In this document: piece by piece, positions 14,773-23,098 of the stretch
Numbering within the stretch: position 1 is the first letter of the stretch
Layout: the number at the start of each line of letters is the position of its first letter
DNA from: an uncultured Eubacteriales bacterium
GTDB taxonomy: Bacteria > Bacillota > Clostridia > Christensenellales > CAG-138
Direction of reading: 5' to 3'
NCBI GenBank assembly: GCA_900543475.1
Contig: UQRU01000024.1
Location: 1 to 25,249, forward strand
DNA length: 25,249 nt
Made by a program: the position numbers and the translations under genes
Notes under the pieces: model-generated
Seen by the model: only the letters and a program-made list of their open reading frames with translations
What the model was told of the DNA's origin: nothing
Database searches by the model: none

Positions 14773-15037
14773 GCAACCGGCCGGTGTAGCCGAGGCCATG
14801 GGATATGGCAGGATGGGGTCTCCCTTTTCCCGGTTTTCACAAAAGGCCCCAGCCCCTCCTTGAAAGGCGGTTGAAGGGGATGGGATTGTCCTTCATAAAA
14901 ATATGCGAAGGGGATCTTTCAGCTGCGCCCAGGGAACATGTTGCTTACCAATGGACGAAAGTCCCGTCTAAAAATGGAGGATTTTTCCGATTGCGAAGGA
15001 GAAACACCCCTATCTTGTTAACTTTCTTTAGATGGGG

Positions 15038-15067
15038 TTGGTAATATGGGGGTAACTGTGATAGAAT
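15038..15067 (+). promoter_or_regulatory. Promoter-like sequence abutting cotH
   Basis: TTGGTA (15038-15043) and TAGAAT (15062-15067) with an 18-base spacer. The predicted start point near 15074 is only about three bases before the cotH ATG, and no ribosome site precedes that ATG, so the message would be nearly leaderless or the true start lies elsewhere. Confidence 0.5.
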
Positions 15068-15076
15068 AGCCTTACT

Positions 15077-18000
15077 ATGAGGAAACGACAGTTTTTCGCA
15101 ACGATCACCCTGTGCGCCCTGCTGGTGGCAGGCCTGATCCTATATATGCTCACCCTCAAAGAGGGGGATGATTCCGCCGGCCAGGTGTTTCCCGTGGTCA
15201 TCAACGAGGTGATGACCAGCAACAAAGGCTCGGTGTCCGACGGCATGGGCAATTTCCCCGACTGGGTGGAGTTTTACAACCCCACGGACAAGCCGGTGGA
15301 TATGGGCGGCTACGGCCTGTCGGACAGCCTGCTGGAGGGGGCCAAGTATGTGTTCCCCAGCGGGGCGGTGGTGGAGCCGGACGGGTATCTGGTGGTATAT
15401 TGCGCCGGGGAAGCCCTGTCGGACTATCACGCCGACTTCAAGCTCAACGATACCGAGGAGCTGACCCTGCTGGACCAGCGGGGCCAGGTGGTCACCAGTT
15501 TGCAATTGCAGGCGGTGGAATCCGGCATGAGCCTGGCCCGGGACAGCGCGGATAAGTGGCAGCAGATGCGGCCCAGCCCCGGCTACCCCAATACGGACGA
15601 AGGGGTCGCCGCCTATGAGGCCGCCATGCAGGAGACCCAGGATATCGGGGTGTATATCAACGAATTCATGGCCTCCAACGCCACCACTTTGCGGGGGGCG
15701 GACGGCACCTATCCCGACTGGATCGAGCTATATAATTCCACCGGCCAGGCTGTGGACCTATCCGGCTACGGCGTCAGCGACAACCTTTCCCAGCCCATGA
15801 AATACCAGCTGCCGGAAGGGACCACCATCCCGGCGGGGGGGTATCTTCTGATCCTGTGCTCCGGCAACCAGGGCCTGATCGAAGGGGAGCTTCACGCCCC
15901 CTTCAGCCTCCGGGCCTATGAGGAGGACGTGGTCTTTTCCGATCCCAACGGGAAGATCCTGGATTCCTATTCCTATACCCGCCAGGAGGAGGACGTATCC
16001 ATGGCCCGCACCCCGGACGGCACCGGGGCCTTTGGCGCCTGTTCCCAGCCCAGCCCGGGCTTTGCCAATACCTCCGACGGCTACAACGCCGCCATGGCCG
16101 CCTACCGGCTGCCCCTGGGGGATGTGTATATTTCGGAAATGCTGGGCAATAACCAATCCACCGCCAAGGCAGCCGACGGGGAATATTACGACTGGATCGA
16201 GCTATATAACCAAAGCGGCCAGGCGGTAGACCTTTCCGGCTACGGCCTTTCCGACAACCCGGGCAACCCGGCCAAGTGGGTGTTCCCGGATGGGATCACC
16301 CTGGAAAGCGGGGAATACCTGGTGGTATACGCCTCGGGCCTTAATCAGGCGGAGGGGCAAAAAAAAAATGACCTGCATCTGAACTTCAACCTGAGCGCCC
16401 AAGGGGATCGGGTATTCCTCTTCGACCCGGCGGGGAACCTGGTGGATAAGCTTAGCGCCGGGGCCTTTCTGGGGGACGTGAGCTATGGCCGGAATGGTTC
16501 GGATGAACGCTTCTATTATACCCAGCCCACCCCCGGCGGGGAAAACGGCCAGGGCCAGGCGGGCATCACCAGCCAGCCGGTGTTCGAGACCCTGCCCGGC
16601 ATCTTCGACGGGCCTGTGGCCGTAAGCCTGCGGGCCGGGGAGGGGGAAACCATCCACTATACCACCGACTGCACCACTCCCACCGCGGATAGCCCTGCCT
16701 ATACCGGGCCCATCCAGGTTTCGGAAAATACCGTGATCCGGGCCGTGGCCCTGCGGGATGGGTATTTGACCGGCTATTCCAATACCGGCACCTTCCTCTT
16801 TACCACCGACGGGGTGGACCATAGCCTCCCCGTGGCGACCCTGGTCACCGACCCGGACAACCTGTGGGACAGCAAGACCGGCATCTATGCCACCGGGGAC
16901 CAGTTCGACCCGGATGCGGCTTCCTATACGGATGTGCTTTCCAGCGCCACCTATTACCAGTCCAAGTTCGATACCGAGGAAGAGGTGGACGAGATCTGGA
17001 CCAAGCCCGCGGCCTTTTCCCTGATGGAGAATGGGCAGCAGGTATTCAGCCAGAATGTGGATATCCGCATCGCCGGCAGCTATGGCCGGGGCCGGGCGCA
17101 AAAGGGCTTTAACATCATCGCCCGGGGGAAATACGGCAATAGCCGCATGGAATACCCCTTCTTTAACAACCGGGACTTTACCGAGTATAAGTCCCTTACC
17201 CTTCGGGCCGGGGCCCAGGACCAGAACCGTTCCAAAATACGGGACGAGCTGGCCACCGGCCTATTGGAGGGCACGGATATCAACGTCCTATACCAGGCCT
17301 ACCGGCCGGTGGTGCTCTATCTGAACGGGGAATACTGGGGGGTCTACTTCCTCAAGGAAAAGCGCAACCGCTTCTTCGTGGCCCAACATGAAGGGGTGGA
17401 AGATGTGGATAACATGCTCATCGGCAAGGCCAGCACCCTGGTCAGCTATGGCACCAACGAGGAATGGGTGGCATTGATGAACTACGTCAAGAGCCACGAC
17501 CTAAGCGACCCCACGGCCTATGCCTATGTATGCGAGCGGGTGGACGTAACCTCCTTTATGGATTACATGATCGCGGAAATCTACAACGGCAATACGGATA
17601 CGCCGAATATCCAGTATTACAAGCTGCCGGATGGGAAATGGAAGTGGATCTTCTACGATTTTTGCTGGGGCTTTGGCAGTCCCACCCATGAGAGCCTGTC
17701 CTTCCGGCGGGGGGCAAAGCCCGCGGGCAGCGACCTATTCAACGCCCTGTTGAAAAACAGCGAATGGAAGGACGCCTTCATCCGGCGGTTTGCACAATTG
17801 CTGAATACCGCCTTTGCCCCGGAGCGGGTGCTGGGGCTCATCGAGGAGCTATACGGCTACGTGGAGCCGGAGATCGCCCGGGAGCGGGAAAAGTTCAACC
17901 AAAGCACCTTCATGGGGGAAAAGCAGCCGGCGGAGAACCTGGGCAGCTACGATTCCTTCCAGCGGGAGATCGAAAGCCTAAAAACCTTTGCCAAGGAACG

Positions 18001-18079
18001 GCCCGCCGCCCTACGCAGCCAGATCCAGAAGGAATTTGGCCTGTCGGATTCTTATATGCAGGAGGTATTCGGCCAATGA
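15077..18079 (+). CDS. Large CotH kinase-family protein with three lamin-tail domains
   Basis: Protein of 1000 residues, probably exported and anchored by an N-terminal segment (ATITLCALLVAGLILYML). Three repeated lamin-tail-like domains start near residues 41, 191 and 351; each opens with an INE or ISE strand and contains DWVEFYN or DWIELYN then a GYGLSD-type turn. A chitobiase C-terminal-like beta domain (about 500-573, YTTDCTTPTADSPAYTGP) precedes the CotH domain (about 584-940: RIAGSYGRGRAQKGFNI, KIRDELATGLL, LYLNGEYWGVYFLKEK, IFYDFCWGFG). CotH of Bacillus is an atypical kinase phosphorylating spore-coat proteins; substrates here are unknown. In the last motif the second acidic residue common in the family appears as Cys 863. 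Its stop overlaps the VTC-gene start by four bases. Confidence 0.93.
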   Translation: MRKRQFFATITLCALLVAGLILYMLTLKEGDDSAGQVFPVVINEVMTSNKGSVSDGMGNFPDWVEFYNPTDKPVDMGGYGLSDSLLEGAKYVFPSGAVVEPDGYLVVYCAGEALSDYHADFKLNDTEELTLLDQRGQVVTSLQLQAVESGMSLARDSADKWQQMRPSPGYPNTDEGVAAYEAAMQETQDIGVYINEFMASNATTLRGADGTYPDWIELYNSTGQAVDLSGYGVSDNLSQPMKYQLPEGTTIPAGGYLLILCSGNQGLIEGELHAPFSLRAYEEDVVFSDPNGKILDSYSYTRQEEDVSMARTPDGTGAFGACSQPSPGFANTSDGYNAAMAAYRLPLGDVYISEMLGNNQSTAKAADGEYYDWIELYNQSGQAVDLSGYGLSDNPGNPAKWVFPDGITLESGEYLVVYASGLNQAEGQKKNDLHLNFNLSAQGDRVFLFDPAGNLVDKLSAGAFLGDVSYGRNGSDERFYYTQPTPGGENGQGQAGITSQPVFETLPGIFDGPVAVSLRAGEGETIHYTTDCTTPTADSPAYTGPIQVSENTVIRAVALRDGYLTGYSNTGTFLFTTDGVDHSLPVATLVTDPDNLWDSKTGIYATGDQFDPDAASYTDVLSSATYYQSKFDTEEEVDEIWTKPAAFSLMENGQQVFSQNVDIRIAGSYGRGRAQKGFNIIARGKYGNSRMEYPFFNNRDFTEYKSLTLRAGAQDQNRSKIRDELATGLLEGTDINVLYQAYRPVVLYLNGEYWGVYFLKEKRNRFFVAQHEGVEDVDNMLIGKASTLVSYGTNEEWVALMNYVKSHDLSDPTAYAYVCERVDVTSFMDYMIAEIYNGNTDTPNIQYYKLPDGKWKWIFYDFCWGFGSPTHESLSFRRGAKPAGSDLFNALLKNSEWKDAFIRRFAQLLNTAFAPERVLGLIEELYGYVEPEIAREREKFNQSTFMGEKQPAENLGSYDSFQREIESLKTFAKERPAALRSQIQKEFGLSDSYMQEVFGQ

Positions 18080-18777
18080 AGCGGACCCGTCCGCCCCAAT
18101 ACCGGCATGAGCTGAAGTATTTTATCAACCAGGGGGACTATACCCTGCTTTCCGGCCGTCTGCAAAAGACCATGGCCGCCGACGCCTACGCAAAGAAAAA
18201 CGGCGGGGAATATTTTATCCGCAGCCTATATTTTGACGACCCCATGGATTCCGCCTTCCGGGAGAAGATGCGGGGCAACGACGTGCGGGACAAGATCCGG
18301 CTGCGCACCTACAACCTGCAGCAGGACGAGGCCAAGCTGGAGCGCAAATATAAAAAAGACAGCTTCATCTATAAGCAGTCCCTGCGCCTGAGCCGGGGGG
18401 AATGCGACCAGCTGCTGGCGGGGCGATATGGGTTTTTGCTCCGGCGGCCGGAGGATTTTGCCCACGTGATGTTCCGGGAGTTCACCACCCGGGCCTTGCG
18501 GCCGGCGGTGATCGTGGACTATGTGCGGGAGCCCTTTGTATTCCCCTTCCAGAACGTGCGGGTCACCTTTGACAAGGAATTGCACACCGGCTACCAGGGC
18601 ATGGACCTATTCGACCCGGACCTGCCCACCTATCCCGTGCTGGAAGGGTACGACATGGTGCTGGAGGTGAAGTTCAACCAGTACCTGCCCGGGTATATCC
18701 GGGAGCTGATCCAGTGCGGCGCCCATGTGCGCAGCGCCATCAGCAAATATTGCCTTTGCCGGAAATTCCACCTGTAA
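18076..18777 (+). CDS. VTC-domain (polyphosphate polymerase-like) protein
   Basis: Stand-alone VTC domain of 233 residues, related to the catalytic tunnel domain of yeast Vtc4, which makes polyphosphate from ATP. The expected basic and acidic strand motifs are visible: YRHELKYFI near the start, IRSLYFDD, KIRLRTYN, AKLERKYKKD, RPAVIVDYVREPF, VRVTFDKEL and MVLEVKFN, ending with SKYCLCRKF. No SPX domain or membrane segment is present. The start is the ATG inside the cotH stop, with GGAGGT ten bases upstream. Bacterial VTC genes commonly occur with CotH-family and DUF4956 genes, as here. Whether this one makes polyphosphate or modifies another polymer cannot be told from the sequence. Confidence 0.92.
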   Translation: MKRTRPPQYRHELKYFINQGDYTLLSGRLQKTMAADAYAKKNGGEYFIRSLYFDDPMDSAFREKMRGNDVRDKIRLRTYNLQQDEAKLERKYKKDSFIYKQSLRLSRGECDQLLAGRYGFLLRRPEDFAHVMFREFTTRALRPAVIVDYVREPFVFPFQNVRVTFDKELHTGYQGMDLFDPDLPTYPVLEGYDMVLEVKFNQYLPGYIRELIQCGAHVRSAISKYCLCRKFHL

Positions 18778-18789
18778 AGGCCCTGGCTT

Positions 18790-18840
18790 TGTTTTTTCCC
18801 GCTTTTCCGAAAAAAAGCGGCTTGGGGGTATGGGGGCCTG
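18790..18840 (+). repeat. Fragment of the composite repeat between the VTC and DUF4956 genes
   Basis: CCGCTTTT (18799-18806) pairs with AAAAGCGG (18813-18820), followed by CTTGGGGGTATGGGGGCC. The same hairpin followed by a G-run, TAC or TAT and another G-run is at 5783-5820, and a related form occurs inverted at 23165-23202. It lies inside a likely operon, so it may modulate expression between the two genes. Confidence 0.55.
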
Positions 18841-18880
18841 TTTCCTCTGCCCTGTTACCATATGATTGCGGAGGTTTTGT

Positions 18881-19531
18881 ATGACTGTGCTGTCCGATCT
18901 GTTCACCATCAACTTCAATCCCCTGCGGGTGGTGATCTCCCTGGCCCTGGCCCTGGTCATTGGCCTGTATATCTTCTTCATCTATAAAAAGAGCTTTAGC
19001 GGGGTCATGTATTCCCGCAACTTCAACGTGAGCCTCATCCTCATCACCCTGGTGACCACCCTGGTGCTCATGCTCATCAGCACCAACATCACCCTGGCCC
19101 TGGGCATGGTGGGCGCCCTGTCCATCGTCCGGTTCCGTACCGCCATCAAGGACCCCATCGATACCGCCTTCATCTTCTGGGCGGTGGGCGAGGGCCTGGC
19201 CCTGGGGGTGGGCTTCTTTGACGCCGCCATCATCGGCGGGGTGGTCATCGGCATTTTCGTGCTGCTGCTCTCCGCCTTCAAGGTCCGGTCCGCCATGCCC
19301 TATCTGCTGGTGCTCCACTACAGCGAGGCCGCCAACGGCCCCATCAAGCAGATGATCAAGCAGCTCCCCGGCGCCCGCATCCGCAGCAAAACCGCCCAGC
19401 GGGACGGCATCGAGCTGACCTTGGAGCTCCGCCTCCGGGATAACGAGACCGGCTTCGTGGAAAAATTCCTCCGGGTGGAGGGGGTCTATGACGCCAGCCT
19501 CATCTCCTACCAGGGGGATCTGGTGTCCTGA
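18881..19531 (+). CDS. DUF4956 membrane protein
   Basis: Protein of 216 residues of the DUF4956 family, function unknown. Hydrophobic segments are at about 15-37 (RVVISLALALVIGLYIFFIY), 47-66 (VSLILITLVTTLVLMLIS), 69-85, and 105-135 (GEGLALGVGFFDAAIIGGVV, IGIFVLLLSAF). The diagnostic string ALSIVRFRTAIKDPIDTA follows the third segment. The C-terminal 80 residues are soluble, probably cytoplasmic (QLPGARIRSKTAQRDGIEL), resembling small ferredoxin-like domains of membrane sensors. I chose the ATG at 18881 because GGAGG stands six bases upstream; a TTG 15 bases earlier is in frame but lacks support. It closes the cotH-VTC-DUF4956 set and is followed by a hairpin. Confidence 0.9.
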   Translation: MTVLSDLFTINFNPLRVVISLALALVIGLYIFFIYKKSFSGVMYSRNFNVSLILITLVTTLVLMLISTNITLALGMVGALSIVRFRTAIKDPIDTAFIFWAVGEGLALGVGFFDAAIIGGVVIGIFVLLLSAFKVRSAMPYLLVLHYSEAANGPIKQMIKQLPGARIRSKTAQRDGIELTLELRLRDNETGFVEKFLRVEGVYDASLISYQGDLVS

Positions 19532-19552
19532 CCTGGACCATGCCTTTGCTTC

Positions 19553-19597
19553 CCCGCCGGGCCGGGCCATTGTCCGGCTCTGCGGGTTTTGCTTTTG
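19553..19597 (+). terminator. Terminator after the DUF4956 gene
   Basis: CCCGC...GCCGG (19553-19565) pairs with CCGGC...GCGGG (19574-19586), with a three-base internal loop. It is followed by TTTTGCTTTT. It ends about 25 bases before the ABC transporter start, separating the two groups. Confidence 0.65.
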
Positions 19598-19620
19598 TGT
19601 AAGACATCCATGCCTGGCCT

Positions 19621-21363
19621 ATGCTTTTGCGCTTTATCCGCTATTATAAGCCCCATTGGCGCCTGTTCGCCCTGGATATGACCTGCTCCTTGGTGGTGGC
19701 TGTTTGCGACCTGTTCTATCCCATGATCGCAAAGGACATCATCAATGTTTACGTTCCCCAGCGAAACCTCCATGCCCTGCTCCTGTGGGCGGGGATCCTT
19801 TTTGGCATCTATCTGTTGAAGGCCTGCCTCACCTATGTGATCCAGTATTGGGGGCATATGGTGGGCATCGGTATGCAGGGGGACATGCGAAGGGATATGT
19901 TCCGGCATATGCAAAAGCTCCCCTTCGCCTTCTTCGACGAAAATAAGACCGGCGCCCTTATGAGCCGCATGATCAACGACCTCCAGGACCTTTCCGAGCT
20001 GGCCCACCATGGGCCGGAGGATCTGTTCCTGTCGGTGGTGCTGTTCATCGGCTCCTTTGTTATGCTTTCCCAGGTGAACCTGCCCCTGACCTGCATCGCC
20101 TTTGGGGCCGCGCCCCTGGTGCTGTGGTTCGCCATCGCCGCCCGCAAGGGGATGCGCACCGCCTTTAAGGAAAGCCGGGTCCAAACCGCCCACATCAACG
20201 CCGGGGTGGAAACCGCCATCGCCGGGATGCGGGTCTCCAGGGCCTATTGCGGGGAGGAACACGAAAACGAAAAATTCGACGGGGCCAACGCCCTGTTCAT
20301 CCGGGCCAAGGACGCGGCCTACCGGGCCATGGCCTGGTTCAACGGAGGCACCACCTTTTTGACGGATATGCTGTATCTGGTGGTGCTCCTGGCGGGGGGG
20401 CTGTTCTTCTTCGCCGGCAGGATCGACGCGGGGAGCTTTGCGGCCTTTCTGCTGTATATGAACGTATTTTTAAAGCCGGTGAACCGGTTTGTGGCCATGA
20501 TCGAGCAGCTGCAAAACGGCATGACCGGCTTTGCCCGCTTCATCGAGGTCATCGACCAGCCCCCGGAGGCCGAGGACCCCAACGCCCGGGACGCAGGGGT
20601 GCTTCAGGGGCATATCCGCTTTGAAGGGGTGAGCTTCCACTACCAAAATAGCGACCAGCCTGGGGCGGAAGCCCAGGTGGTCCGCAACCTGGAGCTGGAT
20701 ATCCCGGCGGGCCGCACCCTGGCCCTGGTGGGGCCCAGCGGCGGGGGCAAGACCACCCTGTGCAACCTGATCCCCCGCTTCTACGACGTGGACGCAGGCC
20801 GGATCACCATCGACGGCATGGATATCCGGGATATGACCCGGGCCTCCCTCCGGCGGAACATCGGCATTGTGGCCCAGGATGTGTTCCTGTTTACCGGCAC
20901 CATCCGGGAGAACATCGCCTACGGGGATCTGGAGGCCACCGACGGGCAGATCATAGAGGCGGCGAAAAAGGCCAACATCCACGACTACATCATGACCCTG
21001 GAAAAGGGCTATGATACCGACGTGGGCGAACGGGGGGTAAAGCTGTCCGGGGGCCAGCGGCAGCGGATCTCCATTGCCCGGGTGTTCCTGAAGAACCCGG
21101 CCATCCTGATCCTGGACGAGGCCACCAGCGCCCTGGACAACGAAACCGAAATGCACATCCAGCAGGCCCTTACAGAGCTGAGCCGGGGCCGCACCTGCAT
21201 CATCGTGGCCCACCGGCTGAGCACCATCAAAAACGCCGACGAGATCGCCGTGCTGGCCCATGGGGAGATCCTGGAAAAGGGCGCCCATCAGGCCCTGATG
21301 GAGCGGGGCGGGGCTTATGCGGCCCTATATGCCTATCAATTTAGACCGGAGGACCTTGTATGA
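19621..21363 (+). CDS. ABC exporter (fused permease and ATPase)
   Basis: Half-size ABC exporter of 580 residues, acting as a homo- or heterodimer; the substrate is unknown. The N-terminal exporter domain has six hydrophobic segments and typical loops (FFDENKTGALMSRMINDL, GMRVSRAYCGEEHENEKF). The ATPase domain shows Walker A GPSGGGKTT (about residue 371), Q-loop VAQDVFLFTGTIRENIAYGD, signature LSGGQRQRISIAR (about 475), Walker B ILILDEATSALD and H-loop VAHRLSTIKNAD. All catalytic motifs are intact. No obvious ribosome site precedes the ATG, and no second ABC half-transporter is next to it. It overlaps the following gpsA-like gene by four bases, so it starts a three-gene operon. Confidence 0.94.
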   Translation: MLLRFIRYYKPHWRLFALDMTCSLVVAVCDLFYPMIAKDIINVYVPQRNLHALLLWAGILFGIYLLKACLTYVIQYWGHMVGIGMQGDMRRDMFRHMQKLPFAFFDENKTGALMSRMINDLQDLSELAHHGPEDLFLSVVLFIGSFVMLSQVNLPLTCIAFGAAPLVLWFAIAARKGMRTAFKESRVQTAHINAGVETAIAGMRVSRAYCGEEHENEKFDGANALFIRAKDAAYRAMAWFNGGTTFLTDMLYLVVLLAGGLFFFAGRIDAGSFAAFLLYMNVFLKPVNRFVAMIEQLQNGMTGFARFIEVIDQPPEAEDPNARDAGVLQGHIRFEGVSFHYQNSDQPGAEAQVVRNLELDIPAGRTLALVGPSGGGKTTLCNLIPRFYDVDAGRITIDGMDIRDMTRASLRRNIGIVAQDVFLFTGTIRENIAYGDLEATDGQIIEAAKKANIHDYIMTLEKGYDTDVGERGVKLSGGQRQRISIARVFLKNPAILILDEATSALDNETEMHIQQALTELSRGRTCIIVAHRLSTIKNADEIAVLAHGEILEKGAHQALMERGGAYAALYAYQFRPEDLV

Positions 21364-22319
21364 ACATCACCGTCATCGGCTGCGGCCGCTGGGGGAGCTT
21401 CCTTACCTGGTATCTGGACCGGATGGGCCATCAGACGACCCTGTATGGCCGGCCGGATTCCCCCCATATGGCCCAGTTCCTTGCCGCCCGTTCCAATGGG
21501 GTGGTGACCCTGCCCCCCAGGGTCCGCCTTTCCACCAGCCTGGAAGCGGCCGTACAGGAGGCCCAGGCCCTGGTGATCTCCATCGGCTCCCAGAACCTGC
21601 GGGGGCTCATGGCCCAGCTGGGGCCCCTGCTGAAGCCCCCTTTGGACGTGGTCCTGTGCATGAAGGGCTTGGAGATGGAGACCGGCCTGCGCCTTTCCCA
21701 GATCGCCGGCCAATACCTGCCCGCCGCCATCCCCGTATCCGTATGGCTGGGGCCGGGCCACGTGCAGGAATTCCTGGCGGGCATCCCCAACTGCATGGTG
21801 ATCGACTCCCTGGACGAGGACGCCAAGGACCGGCTGATCCAGGCCTTCCGGGGGGACCTGATCCGCTTTTATTACGGCCAGGACCTCTTGGGCAACGAGG
21901 TGGGCGCCGCCGCCAAAAACGTGATCGGCATTGCCGCCGGCATGTTGGACGGCCTGGACCGCACCAACCTGAAGGGCGCCCTCATGAGCCGGGGCACCCG
22001 GGAGATCGCCCTGCTGATCGCCGCCATGGGGGGCAGCGAACAATCCGCCTATGGCCTATGCCACCTGGGGGATTACCAGGCCACGGTGTTTTCCCCCTTC
22101 AGCCACAACCGCTGCTTTGGGGAAGCCATGGTGAAAAAGCAGCCCTTTCAAAAGCTGGCGGAAGGCTATTATACGGTAAAGGCCCTCCTGTCCCTGGGGG
22201 AACGCTACGGGGTGGAGCTGCCCATCTGCGCCGCGGTGGAAGCGGTGCTCTACCAGGGCGCGGACCCCATGGAAAGCCTGGACCGGCTATTTACCCGGTC
22301 CCTGAAAAAGGAGTTTTGA
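21360..22319 (+). CDS. gpsA: Glycerol-3-phosphate dehydrogenase (NAD(P)+) family protein
   Basis: GpsA-family protein of 319 residues. GpsA reduces dihydroxyacetone phosphate to sn-glycerol 3-phosphate for phospholipid synthesis. The dinucleotide-binding start is ITVIGCGRWGSFLTWYL, in place of the more common GAGSWG. Later motifs are intact: CMKGLE, GPGHVQE, the catalytic Lys region GAAAKNVIGIAAGMLDGL, NLKGALMSRGTREI, and GDYQATVFSPFSHNRCFGEA corresponding to the family's GLGD...SRN segment. The first motif and the LCHLGD variation make it somewhat divergent, so a paralogue with another substrate is possible. The start overlaps the ABC gene stop (ATGA) and tatD follows three bases later. Confidence 0.88.
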   Translation: MNITVIGCGRWGSFLTWYLDRMGHQTTLYGRPDSPHMAQFLAARSNGVVTLPPRVRLSTSLEAAVQEAQALVISIGSQNLRGLMAQLGPLLKPPLDVVLCMKGLEMETGLRLSQIAGQYLPAAIPVSVWLGPGHVQEFLAGIPNCMVIDSLDEDAKDRLIQAFRGDLIRFYYGQDLLGNEVGAAAKNVIGIAAGMLDGLDRTNLKGALMSRGTREIALLIAAMGGSEQSAYGLCHLGDYQATVFSPFSHNRCFGEAMVKKQPFQKLAEGYYTVKALLSLGERYGVELPICAAVEAVLYQGADPMESLDRLFTRSLKKEF

Positions 22320-22322
22320 TCC

Positions 22323-23093
22323 ATGCCCATCTTTGAAAGCCATGCCCACTACCTGGACAGCCGCTTCGATCCCGACCGGGACGCCCTGCTGCAAAGCCTG
22401 GCCGCCGCCGGGGTGGAACGGGTGATGGAGGTGGCCTGCGCCCCGGCGGATTTCCTGCCCGCCCTGGCCCTGGCCGACCAGTATCCCTTCCTGTACGCTG
22501 CCCTGGGGGTGCATCCCCATGACGCCCACCAGTGGGACCCCCAGGTGGCGGCCCAGCTTGCCCGCCTCCTTTCCCAGCACCCCAAGGCCAAAGCCCTGGG
22601 GGAGATCGGCCTGGACTACCATTACGACCTATCCCCCCGGCCCGTCCAGCGCCAGGCTTTCCAGGAGCAGCTGGAGCTGGCCCGGCAGCTGGATAAGCCG
22701 GTGATCCTCCATGTGCGGGAAGCCTATGGGGACGCCATGGACATCCTCCGGGCCCAGCCCCGGCCCCTGGACGGGGTGATGCATTGCTTTTCCGGCAGCC
22801 CGGAGATCGCCCGGGAATGCCTGGAGCTGGGCTTATACGTGGCTTTCGGGGGCGCGGTCACCTTCCATAACGCCAACAAGGTGCTGCAAAGCGCCGCCCT
22901 GGTGCCCTTGGACCGGCTCCTATTGGAGACCGATTGCCCCTACATGACCCCTGTGCCCCACCGGGGCCAGCGCAACGACTCCACCTTCCTCCCCCTCATC
23001 GCCCAGAAGCTGGCGGAGCTCCACCAGTGCTCCCTGGCGGAGCTGCTGGACGCCACCTTCCAAAACGCCTGCCGCCTGTTCCGGGTGGCGTGA
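22323..23093 (+). CDS. tatD: TatD family metal-dependent hydrolase
   Basis: TatD-type TIM-barrel hydrolase of 256 residues, a family with metal-dependent DNase activity linked to DNA repair and turnover. All metal ligand motifs are visible: ESHAHYLD near the N-terminus, LGVHPHDAH, GEIGLDYHYD, VILHVREA, MHCFSGSPE and LLLETDCPYMTP. Length and order are typical. The ATG is three bases after the gpsA-like stop, so it is the third gene of an operon. The composite repeat B begins directly after its stop codon. Confidence 0.95.
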   Translation: MPIFESHAHYLDSRFDPDRDALLQSLAAAGVERVMEVACAPADFLPALALADQYPFLYAALGVHPHDAHQWDPQVAAQLARLLSQHPKAKALGEIGLDYHYDLSPRPVQRQAFQEQLELARQLDKPVILHVREAYGDAMDILRAQPRPLDGVMHCFSGSPEIARECLELGLYVAFGGAVTFHNANKVLQSAALVPLDRLLLETDCPYMTPVPHRGQRNDSTFLPLIAQKLAELHQCSLAELLDATFQNACRLFRVA

Positions 23094-23098
23094 CGGGG

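Noticed and set aside
14213..14840. Minus-strand frames of 187 and 125 codons opposite the oriC-side repeats
   Set aside because: They overlap DnaA boxes and the tandem repeat, lack ribosome sites and show no recognisable domain; they mirror the repeat period.
14498..14863. A small Asn/Pro/Tyr repeat protein on the plus strand
   Set aside because: It begins with TTG without a ribosome site; all frames in the region show the same 9-residue periodicity because the DNA has a 27-bp period. Kept only as an alternative reading of the repeat.
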